A stretch of 64,000 nt of DNA, taken from the NCBI GenBank assembly GCA_003990705.1, contig AP018318.1, positions 6,180,001 to 6,244,000 on the forward strand, read 5' to 3'. Positions 45,855 to 54,300 of the stretch are shown here, piece after piece. The notes under the pieces were generated by a model that worked only from the letters and a program-made list of their open reading frames with translations, did not search any database and was not told where the DNA came from. The position numbers and the translations under genes were made by a program. Source of the DNA: Nostoc sp. HK-01 (GTDB lineage Bacteria > Cyanobacteriota > Cyanobacteriia > Cyanobacteriales > Nostocaceae). Positions within the stretch are counted from its first letter, which is position 1; the number at the start of each line of letters is the position of its first letter.

Positions 45855-46148
45855 ATGACAGAAGCATTACTTGCTGCTTTGTTTGTATTTGTTTTGGCAT
45901 CTTTTATCGGCTTTGAAGTAATTAACAAAGTTCCACCAACTCTACATACACCCTTAATGTCCGGCTCAAATGCGATTTCTGGCATTGCGGTACTAGGGGC
46001 AATAGTAGCGGCTGGTGCTAGAGAGACAAGTGTTTCGGTAATTTTGGGTTTGATTGCAGTGATCCTCGCCACAGTCAACGTTGTGGGTGGTTTCCTCGTC
46101 ACCGACAGAATGCTGCAAATGTTCAAGAAAAAGGAGATTAAGGCGTGA
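45855..46148 (+). CDS. pntAB: NAD(P) transhydrogenase subunit alpha, part 2 (membrane)
   Basis: The 97-residue protein supplies three or four helices of the proton channel domain. It shows GFEVINKVPPTLHTPLMSGSNAISG, cited as VINKVPPTLHTPLMSG, the classic motif of PntA C-terminal domain. AAGGAG lies 11 bases upstream. Its TGA stop overlaps the GTG of pntB. Confidence 0.95.
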   Translation: MTEALLAALFVFVLASFIGFEVINKVPPTLHTPLMSGSNAISGIAVLGAIVAAGARETSVSVILGLIAVILATVNVVGGFLVTDRMLQMFKKKEIKA

Positions 46149-47548
46149 GCGACTTTTTACCAACTGGAATTCAGCTGACGTACTTAGTCGCTGCATCCTT
46201 ATTCATTTTCGGTTTGAAAAAGCTGGGTTCACCCGCCACAGCCCGGAATGGGAATGTGATTGCCGCTGTGGGTATGCTGTTGGCAATTGTGGCAACAATG
46301 CTAGATCAGCATGTGTTGAATTATGAAATGATTTTGTTAGGCTTGGCGATTGGTTCAGGCATTGGTGCGATCGCAGCTTACAAAGTTCAAATGACCGAAA
46401 TGCCCCAAATGGTGGGCTTACTCAACGGCTTAGGCGGTGCAGCTTCGGCACTAGTCGCTGTCGCAGAATTTTGGCGGTTACTAGAACACTCTCAACCCAT
46501 CCCTTTAGATGTCAACATTTCCATGTTGTTGGATGTGTTAATTGGGGGTGTCACCTTCACAGGTAGTTTTCTCGCCTTTGCCAAATTACAAGGTTTAATT
46601 AGCGGTTCCCCCATTACATTTCCTTTCCAGCAACCATTTAACTTGTTGCTGCTAGGTGCTTATCTAGCTGGTAGTGCTTACTTAATCGTCACACCAGATA
46701 GCTTACCCATATTCTTGGCGGTGACTGCTGTTTCTTTAGTATTGGGTGTCATGTTCGTCATCCCCATTGGTGGCGGCGATATGCCCGTGGTAATTTCACT
46801 GTTAAACTCTTTGTCGGGTGTAGCCGCATCCGCAGCCGGGTTTGTGGTGATGAACAATATGTTAATTATCGCCGGCGCATTGGTGGGAGCCTCCGGCCTC
46901 ATCCTGACAGAAATCATGTGTAAAGCGATGAACCGTTCTCTGTTCAGCGTACTATTCAGTGCTTTTGGTTCAGGTAGTGCGGCTGGTGGTGCAGCTGCGG
47001 CTGGTGCAACAGATCAAACCGTCCGCAGCATTGATCCCGAAGAAGGCGCGATGATGTTGGGTTATGCCCGGAACGTGGTAATTGTTCCTGGTTACGGTAT
47101 GGCAGTTGCTCAAGCGCAACACAGCGTGCGGGAATTGGCAGACCAATTAGAACGTATGGGTGTTGATGTGAAGTATGCCATTCACCCTGTAGCGGGAAGA
47201 ATGCCCGGACACATGAACGTGTTATTGGCTGAGGCGAATGTGCCTTACACCCAGTTGTATGACATGGATGATATCAATCCCCAATTTGAGCAAGCGGATG
47301 TAGCTTTGGTAATTGGCGCGAATGATGTGGTAAATCCGGCGGCGCGTAGCGATAGTAATAGCCCCATTTACGGAATGCCAATTTTGGAAGTAGATCGGGC
47401 AAAACAAACAATTGTAATTAAGCGCGGTATGAGTGCAGGTTTTGCTGGTGTAGATAATGAATTGTTCTACAAAGATAAAACCACAATGTTGTTTGGTAGC
47501 GCGAAAGATATGGTGGCAAAGTTAGTTTCAGAAGTGAAGCAACTTTAA
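46145..47548 (+). CDS. pntB: NAD(P) transhydrogenase subunit beta
   Basis: The 467-residue protein has about nine membrane helices (to residue ~280) and the NADP-binding domain III: VPGYGMAVAQAQHSVREL, HPVAGRMPGHMNVLLAEANVPY and GANDVVNPAARSD. GTG start at 46145 with AAGGAG eight bases upstream and overlap with the pntAB stop. It is the last gene of the operon. Confidence 0.96.
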   Translation: MSDFLPTGIQLTYLVAASLFIFGLKKLGSPATARNGNVIAAVGMLLAIVATMLDQHVLNYEMILLGLAIGSGIGAIAAYKVQMTEMPQMVGLLNGLGGAASALVAVAEFWRLLEHSQPIPLDVNISMLLDVLIGGVTFTGSFLAFAKLQGLISGSPITFPFQQPFNLLLLGAYLAGSAYLIVTPDSLPIFLAVTAVSLVLGVMFVIPIGGGDMPVVISLLNSLSGVAASAAGFVVMNNMLIIAGALVGASGLILTEIMCKAMNRSLFSVLFSAFGSGSAAGGAAAAGATDQTVRSIDPEEGAMMLGYARNVVIVPGYGMAVAQAQHSVRELADQLERMGVDVKYAIHPVAGRMPGHMNVLLAEANVPYTQLYDMDDINPQFEQADVALVIGANDVVNPAARSDSNSPIYGMPILEVDRAKQTIVIKRGMSAGFAGVDNELFYKDKTTMLFGSAKDMVAKLVSEVKQL

Positions 47549-47595
47549 ACGAACCACAGAGGCGAGGAGGACGCAGAGTAAAGAATTAGAAAATT

Positions 47596-47648
47596 AACTT
47601 GCCTTGGAGATGTGATGCTTCTGAGGCAAGTTTTTTTGTAAACAAGCA
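47596..47648 (+). terminator. Intrinsic terminator of the pnt operon
   Basis: AACTTGCCT (47596-47604) pairs with AGGCAAGTT (47634-47642), followed by a T run to 47647. The loop is long (29 bases) but may fold further. Confidence 0.85.
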
Positions 47649-47660
47649 AGTTTTGGAAAT

Positions 47661-48365
47661 TTAAATTACGATGGCATACATTTTTAATTGATCCCATATT
47701 TCTATAGCATAAAAACCTGCATTTCTATCATCATCTGCCATAGCTCGTACTACTTTAATACCTGGAAGTTCATATTTCTCTAAACCTTTTTGCAAGGATT
47801 CTAGGATAGGTCTAACATCTTTATCTTCTACAGGAAAAAAATTAATATTAAAGTTTTCTTCTATGAATGTGTTATCAATAATATAAGTTATACCACGAAC
47901 AATCTTATGGCATAAACGTTCTATCTGTTTCGATGATATTAAAATCGATAGATATTCAGGGTAATAAAGATTGCTGTATGAGCGAAAATTTGGATAAACA
48001 CCTGTATGTGGTAAAACTTTAAATTTTACTATTTCTTTTATGACTTTATCTCTTTTTCTTTGTCTTATTCGTTTCTCTTTTCTATCAGTTGCATACTCTG
48101 GGTCTATTGACCTTAGTGCTTTTTCTGTAATTCCACTCGACTTTGCGTATTCAGGATTGATGCACAACCCTAATTTTAGAAGCATATCCTCTTCTAACTT
48201 CCCATATTCGTTATTGCATTCTCTACAGGATGGAATTGTCCATCTTTGTACATTCTCAGGAGTATTATCTGGATACCAAGCAGAAGGGAAAACATGATCC
48301 CGTGTCAAATTATTGAAATTTTGTAGACAATGTACACATTTACCAGACTTGGGTCTTTTAGCCAT
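47661..48365 (-). CDS. HNH endonuclease family protein
   Basis: The 234-residue protein has a zinc-binding HNH fold at its N-terminus: CVHCLQNF, then TRDHVFPSAW with the catalytic His, and CRECNNEYG. The rest is an uncharacterised domain. Likely a nuclease of accessory (possibly defence) character; no partner gene lies next to it. The codon use is A/T-rich relative to its neighbour pntB. Confidence 0.82.
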   Translation of the reverse strand: MAKRPKSGKCVHCLQNFNNLTRDHVFPSAWYPDNTPENVQRWTIPSCRECNNEYGKLEEDMLLKLGLCINPEYAKSSGITEKALRSIDPEYATDRKEKRIRQRKRDKVIKEIVKFKVLPHTGVYPNFRSYSNLYYPEYLSILISSKQIERLCHKIVRGITYIIDNTFIEENFNINFFPVEDKDVRPILESLQKGLEKYELPGIKVVRAMADDDRNAGFYAIEIWDQLKMYAIVI

Positions 48366-48690
48366 AATTTACTTCAATACACTTACTAAATAATAGTACA
48401 AATATACTATATATGTGAATAGGCATTTGTCAACTAATCAAAGATGTAGCGATTATTAAATATTGTTAATTTATCAATGAGTACTCGATATTCAATCAAA
48501 AAGAGTTTTTATTTGCTGACGCATCCTGAACACTTTTGAATAAGTTTTTAAAAAATGGCAGTGAATAAAATCATTGTGTTGCTGGTGTTGTGATTGACTT
48601 ACTTGTAACTAAAATCAGAATTATTGATCGCATACCTACTATCGCAAATATTGAGCGATCGCTCATCAGTAAAATGATATAAATCTAATC
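48366..48690. other. 325-bp intergenic region
   Basis: AT-rich spacer between the HNH and DUF4351 genes (divergent). No gene or hairpin recognised. Confidence 0.4.
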
Positions 48691-49587
48691 ATGATAGACG
48701 ACGATCGCCTGTTCAAAGAACTACTCACCACCTTCTTCTGGGAATTCATCGAGTTATTCTTCCCAGAAATCACTGCTTATCTGGAAAGAGACAGCATCAC
48801 CTTTCTTGATAAAGAAGTATTTACTGATGTTACGGCTGGCGAAAAATATGAAACTGACATAGTAGTCAAAGCAAAATTTAGACAACAAGAATCGTTTTTC
48901 TTAATACATCTGGAACATCAAGCTTATTATCAAGAAGCATTTGATTTGCGGATGTATCGCTACTTTGCCAGATTGTATGAGAAATACGGCTTGCCAGTTT
49001 ATCCCATTGCCTTATTTTCGTATGATCGCCCCAAAAAAGTCGAACAAGATTTTCATCAAGTTGCATTTCCTAATAAAGTAGTCTTGCAATTCAACTATGA
49101 TGTGATTCAATTAAATCGCTTGAACTGGCGAGAGTATCTACAACAGCAAAATCCTGTAGCTAGTGCGCTAATGGCTAAAATGAATATAGCGCCACAAGAC
49201 CGTCCGAGAGTAAAATCTGAGTGTCTGCGCCTATTAGCTACGTTGCAGTTAGATCCAGCACGGATGCAGTTAATTTCTGGGTTGATTGATAGTTATCTAC
49301 GGCTAAATGCCCAAGAAAATGAAATCTTCCAGGCGGAAATTGCCCAATTTGAACCAACTCAACAAGAGGTAGTTATGCAAATCGTCACCAGTTGGATGGA
49401 AGAAGGGATACAACAAGGAGAATTGAAAGTAATTCAGCGTCAATTAACAAGACGCATTGGTACAATTACTCCTGAATTACAAGAACAACTGCGGGGATTA
49501 TCTTTAACTCAGTTAGAGGATTTAGCAGAAGCTTTACTAGATTTCTCTGATGAAGCTGATTTAGTAGCTTGGTTGCAACAGCAATAA
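48691..49587 (+). CDS. Rpn/PD-(D/E)XK-like protein with DUF4351 C-terminus
   Basis: The 298-residue protein has an N-terminal Rpn/transposase-like domain: DRLFKELLTTFFWEFIELFFP, then YETDIVVKAKF and LIHLEHQAYYQEAF with nuclease-type acidic residues. A C-terminal DUF4351 domain follows (VIQRQLTRRIGTITPELQEQ, cited as LTRRIGTITPELQ, ending LVAWL). The family is very abundant in cyanobacteria and related to recombination-promoting nucleases. Role unclear. Confidence 0.88.
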   Translation: MIDDDRLFKELLTTFFWEFIELFFPEITAYLERDSITFLDKEVFTDVTAGEKYETDIVVKAKFRQQESFFLIHLEHQAYYQEAFDLRMYRYFARLYEKYGLPVYPIALFSYDRPKKVEQDFHQVAFPNKVVLQFNYDVIQLNRLNWREYLQQQNPVASALMAKMNIAPQDRPRVKSECLRLLATLQLDPARMQLISGLIDSYLRLNAQENEIFQAEIAQFEPTQQEVVMQIVTSWMEEGIQQGELKVIQRQLTRRIGTITPELQEQLRGLSLTQLEDLAEALLDFSDEADLVAWLQQQ

Positions 49588-49741
49588 GATGTTTATTTTA
49601 GCAGGCGATCGCTCCTCTGTGTTCTCTGCGCCTGGAGTGATTCGTAAAAAAAGCGATCGCTTTGCCAATTGTTTGCATTTCTCCTACAAAGTGCGATCGC
49701 AGCTAAACTGTGACATGAGAAATACAATTAATTAAAAATAA

Positions 49742-49764
49742 AAGGACTAGATTAACCAGTCCTT
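49742..49764 (-). terminator. Terminator of the ferredoxin operon
   Basis: AAGGACT (49742-49748) pairs with AGTCCTT (49758-49764). Read on the minus strand it is followed by TTTATTTTT, as expected for an intrinsic terminator. It lies about 25 bp beyond the ferredoxin stop. Confidence 0.8.
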
Positions 49765-49789
49765 CTGTAGAATTATTTAATTTTTTATT

Positions 49790-50251
49790 TTAATAACGGG
49801 ATTTTTTGTTTTTGAGTTTTTGCTTTTGCTTTCGTTTTGCAGATGCAGCAACTGCCAATTCTACCGGATAACCAACAACAGGAATTATTTGATACTTGCG
49901 CTCGTCTTCTAAGTTTCTTAATTCTGTGTAATCTACCCAATGGATGCAATCAACAGGACAGGTGTCAATTGCTTCTTGGATAACTTCTTCTGCGTCCCCA
50001 TCTTGACGAATTACGCGCGATCGCCCGTAATCTGGTTCAATGTAAAAAGTATTTCGTGCTACATGGGCGCAGTGTTTACAGCCAATACAGGTGATTTCAT
50101 CAACATAAACACCTTTTTGCCGCAACACTCCACCCAATTCCGGTTCCAAACCAGAACGTTCTGGGTCATCCCGCAAAAAACCGCCTAATTCTGGTTCCAA
50201 ACCGGAACGATTATCTTCCTGTTCATCCGGCGAAGGCAGAAAATCAGCCAT
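49790..50251 (-). CDS. 4Fe-4S ferredoxin with duplicated N-terminal motif
   Basis: The 153-residue protein has a ferredoxin core with Cys55, Cys58 and Cys61 (CIGCKHC) and CPVDC near residue 93, binding a 4Fe-4S cluster. The N-terminal ~45 residues contain two copies of RSGLEPELGG (residues 15-24 and 32-41), and the C-terminus is a basic Lys-rich tail. It follows ycf35 with a 1-bp overlap, so the operon is DUF2997-ycf35-ferredoxin. The partner reaction is unknown. Confidence 0.9.
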   Translation of the reverse strand: MADFLPSPDEQEDNRSGLEPELGGFLRDDPERSGLEPELGGVLRQKGVYVDEITCIGCKHCAHVARNTFYIEPDYGRSRVIRQDGDAEEVIQEAIDTCPVDCIHWVDYTELRNLEDERKYQIIPVVGYPVELAVAASAKRKQKQKLKNKKSRY

Positions 50252-50637
50252 TACGCACTCCAGCGTTGTACTACTAAGCGAATAGAACCGTCGGCATTTT
50301 TTTGTTGTTCAGCAACTTGAAAGCCAGCCAGCGCAGTTTCTTTCACAACTGTTTGATAAGCATAACGCTGGGTTACTTGGCGTAAGAAACCATCTACAGA
50401 CAGATTTTGTTGCCAATATTGCAAGTCAGCAACTAGTTCATATTCTTTGCCATTCCATCTAAAGCCGATGTCATAGCCATTTTCTTGCTCGATGGTCACT
50501 TCCGCAGGATGGGTTTGACCACGATAACCACGTACCTCACGGGGGCCGGGTTTCCAGTCGATGCCCAATTCAGTCAGTGCATCTTTTAAGGAATCAAGGT
50601 TACGGATTTGAGTCTTAATTTGGCTAAAGTGTGACAT
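50251..50637 (-). CDS. ycf35: Ycf35 / DUF1257-family protein
   Basis: The 128-residue protein starts MSHFSQIKTQIRNLDSLK and has GYDIGFRWNGKEYELVADLQYW and FLRQVTQRYAY, matching Ycf35, encoded in many algal plastids and all cyanobacteria. Its function is not established. It lies between a DUF2997 gene and the ferredoxin gene in an operon. Confidence 0.92.
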   Translation of the reverse strand: MSHFSQIKTQIRNLDSLKDALTELGIDWKPGPREVRGYRGQTHPAEVTIEQENGYDIGFRWNGKEYELVADLQYWQQNLSVDGFLRQVTQRYAYQTVVKETALAGFQVAEQQKNADGSIRLVVQRWSA

Positions 50638-50675
50638 GGTGGTTGTAAATCAACGACAATAAACTGCTGGAAAAC

Positions 50676-50885
50676 TTACCATTCGCTGTAAGTAGCTTGC
50701 GTATTCGCCAGATTGGATTGTTGTACTTGATTGGCGAAAAATTCTGAGGTTGGCTCTTGATTAAGTACTTGCCCCAGTTGTGCTTCAATTGCCGCTGTTA
50801 CCTCAGCACAAGAAGCACCCACAATGCCAGTGACTTTCTCTTGTACGCGACCGTCTGGATAAATTATGAATTCTAATGTCTCCAT
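50676..50885 (-). CDS. DUF2997-family small protein
   Basis: Starting at ATG 50885 (69 aa; a TTG four codons upstream is unlikely) the protein reads METLEFIIYPDGRVQEKVTG, with a CAEVTAAIEAQLG helix, typical of DUF2997. It is the first gene of the operon with ycf35 and the ferredoxin. Confidence 0.85.
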   Translation of the reverse strand: METLEFIIYPDGRVQEKVTGIVGASCAEVTAAIEAQLGQVLNQEPTSEFFANQVQQSNLANTQATYSEW

Positions 50886-50897
50886 GCTCTTGGCCAA

Positions 50898-51336
50898 CCA
50901 CGATAGTAAGCTTAGACTTTACTCCTTAGCACAATGCTAAAAAGCCTGTCCAGGGAACATTGTTACTTAGACACAAACTTGCCATTTTTTAACTAATGTT
51001 CCATCTCTCAAAATAAATATCTCAGAAAATTTACAAAAATTATTATTCTAATTAGTCCGCACATCTGTCATTAGTTAGTCTCTCTTAACCTTCTGGAATA
51101 GTCAAGTTTATAACTGAGCTTGTAAAGTCAGGGATAAATGCCCGATAAATCAGCACTCTTCGGTAGTATAGCTAGATAGGTAATTCATAAAACTATGCAA
51201 TTTATTGAAAAAGTTTATCATTATTATTAAATTAAACCTATTCTCTCTAGGGTTATAAATTATGGATGAAAGACTGATCATCAAGACAGCAAGGGAGGAT
51301 GAAGTGCTTTGCTTGCTGCTAAGTATCGTCTAGGGT
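50898..51336. other. 439-bp intergenic region
   Basis: Leader of the DUF2997 operon and the 3' side of the sensor kinase gene. No gene or strong hairpin was recognised. Confidence 0.4.
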
Positions 51337-54300
51337 TTATTTTTGACTAATGAGTTTAGCGATCGCCATTGCTAAGTCAAGGGGATCAACGGGTTTGGGG
51401 ATATGTCGTTGAAAACCTGCGGCCATTGCTTGTTTGTAGTCGATTTCACCAGCATAGGCTGTCAGGGCGATCGCGGGAATTTCCCCGCCTTTGTCTTGTG
51501 GTAATTGTCTCACTTGGCGCAGCAACATATAGCCATCCATAATGGGCATTCCAATATCACTTAATAAAATATCTGGTTGCAATTTCACGAGTGCTTCTAA
51601 TGCTTCTGCTGCGGAGGAGACTGCTGTGACTTCTGCCCCATATTGTTCTAAGGCAAAGCTGAAAAATTCCAACACATCAGCTTGATCATCCACAAACAAA
51701 ATTCGTACTCCCGCCAGTAATGTATCTTGGGTTGCTAAATCCATCTGTACTGAGTTTGTCGTACTGACAGATTCAGCACTTTTATGCAGGGGGAGTCGGA
51801 CTGTAAAAATTGCCCCTTGTCCTTCACCTGGGCTATCTGCCAAGACAGTACCGCCGTGGAGTTCTACTAAATGGCGGACAATTGCCAGTCCTAATCCCAG
51901 CCCGCCAAATACCCTGGTGGTTTTGCCATCGGCTTGGCGGAAGTATTCAAAGACGTAGGGTAAAAATTCTGGGGTGATTCCCTTCCCGTTATCAATGACT
52001 TGAATTTGCGCTTCCATACCAACTTGCGCTAAACGTACTTCTACCCGTCCCTCAGCCGGCGTAAACTTGACAGCATTGGATACTAAATTCCAGACAATTT
52101 GTTGCAAGCGATCGCCATCACCTACAACTTCGACGGTATGCTGGGGCAGTACGGTTTGCAGTTTAATTGACTTGGCTTCGGCAGCTAAACGTACTGTTTC
52201 TAAAGCGGCGGTAATTGTGCTGTTTAATTCTACAGGGCGGATATGTAGACTCAACTTACCCCGCAAAATCCGCGACACATCTAATAAATCTTCTATCAAT
52301 TGGGCTTGTAACTTGGCGTTGCGCTCAATGGTTTCTAAAGCCCGAACTATTGTAGCTTCGTCGTTTTTACGGGTGCGGAGTAGTTTTGCCCAGCCCAAAA
52401 TCGGGTTGAGGGGTGTTCGCAATTCATGAGAAAGCACCGCCAGAAATTCATCTTTGATGCGGTTAGCGGTTTCGGCTTCCGAACGGGCATAACTTTCGGC
52501 TTCGTAGAGTTGAGCGCGAGCGATCGCCTGAGCGCATTGTTGCCCCAGTGTCAACATAAATCCTTGATCTGCTTCAGAAAAGATTTGGGTATGACTAAAG
52601 CTCAAGCCTAATGCCCCAATTACTTGTTTTTCTAAAATCAAGGGAATACAAGCAAAGGCAGAATTTCCTGTGACTGATGGCAGTTCTGCTAAGTGGGGAT
52701 AATTTGCGGCGAAGGCTGCTGGACTTTCGATAAAAATTGGCTTTCCCGTTCTGACTGCTTCTGCTAAAGGTACAGCCGCCATCACAGAAAAACTTTCCCA
52801 AGCCTCAAGCACTGATGACGGATAGCCAGTGGCTTGGACAATTTTGAGACAACTGCCTTTTTCTGCTAACAAGCTAACAGAACCAGCACTAGCACCCAAG
52901 GCGGCAATTCCCTGGTTGACGACAACATCAGCCACCTGTTGCGGTGTGATGGCTTCGGAAAGGGCGGCGGTGATTTTTTGTAAACGTACAGTCCGGTTAA
53001 CAGCTAATTCTGCGGCTTGTTTTGCCTGCTGAGTTTTTTGGTAAAGTCTAGCGTTATCAATGGCTGTGGCAGCACGATGAGCCAAATCTTCGGCTAATGT
53101 CAAGTCTGCCGAGTTGTAGGCACAGCTAGATTCGCCTCTGACTAAAGAAATTACGCCAAATACTTTACCGCGTAAATGCAGGGGAATAATCATTAGAGAA
53201 TTCATCCCCAGGCTTTGGAGTAATTTTAAATGCTCCTCGTCTTCAGCCATCTGTGCCAGAAGCTGATCTGGCAGTTCGGGATAAAAGACTGATTGCCTGC
53301 GTAGTAATGTTTCTCGAAATGGGCTGTTGTTTTCGTACTTGGGGGGATAAAGTCGTCGGAGTTCTGTTAATATTTCTTTCTGCATCGGATGGGCAGAGAT
53401 CATGGCTATTTGTTCAATGACATCATTTTCTCCCAGCACATCAACCACACACCAATCGGCTAGGGTAGGCACTAGCAAACTAGCCACATTATTGAGAGTG
53501 ACTTGATAATCTAGAGAGGCAGCTAGTAAGCTACTGGCTTCTACTAAAAAAGTTTGGGCTATTTCTGCTTGTTGGCGATCGCGTAGTGCGGCTTGTCGTT
53601 CGCTAATATCTTCAATAATGCCGACTGCATATTTCGCTTGTCCATGAATATCCCAAACTGCGGAAGAAGTCAGATTCACCCAAACCACTGAACCATCTTT
53701 GCGGATGTAACGTTTCTCTAAAGAATAACCACTAATTTCTTTAGTTAACACTCTCCCAGCTTGTTCCCAATCAATTGCCAAGTCATCAGGATGGGTAATA
53801 TCTTGAAAGCTCATCTGGATTAATTCTTCTTGGCTGTATCCGGTAATGTCACACAATGCCGGATTCACTTGCAAGAATTTGCCATTTAAAGCTACCAAAG
53901 CAATCCCCACGGCGGCTTGGTTGAACATAGCCCGAAATCTCGATTCACTTTCGCGCAAAGCAACCTCGGCAACTTTGGTGGCTGTGACATCCGACAGCAT
54001 AATCCCAATACCCACAGTTTCATCTAAGGCATTGCGAACCGGATAATAGTTACCCAACCAATAGCCAATTCCCGCTTTTCCTGGTATTTCTCCACTAATT
54101 TCTACGTTTAGTAAGGGTTCGCCTGTTTCTAGCACCTGCTGTAACTGAGCTTCAAACTGAGTTGCCATGCTAGAGAAGACATCACCAAATTTGCGTCCTA
54201 GATGTGCTTCGATGGGGACACCATTAATGTCAGCTAACACCTCATTAATTCTGACATAGCGCAATTCGCGATCTAAAAAGCAGACAGCCACAGGTGCGCC

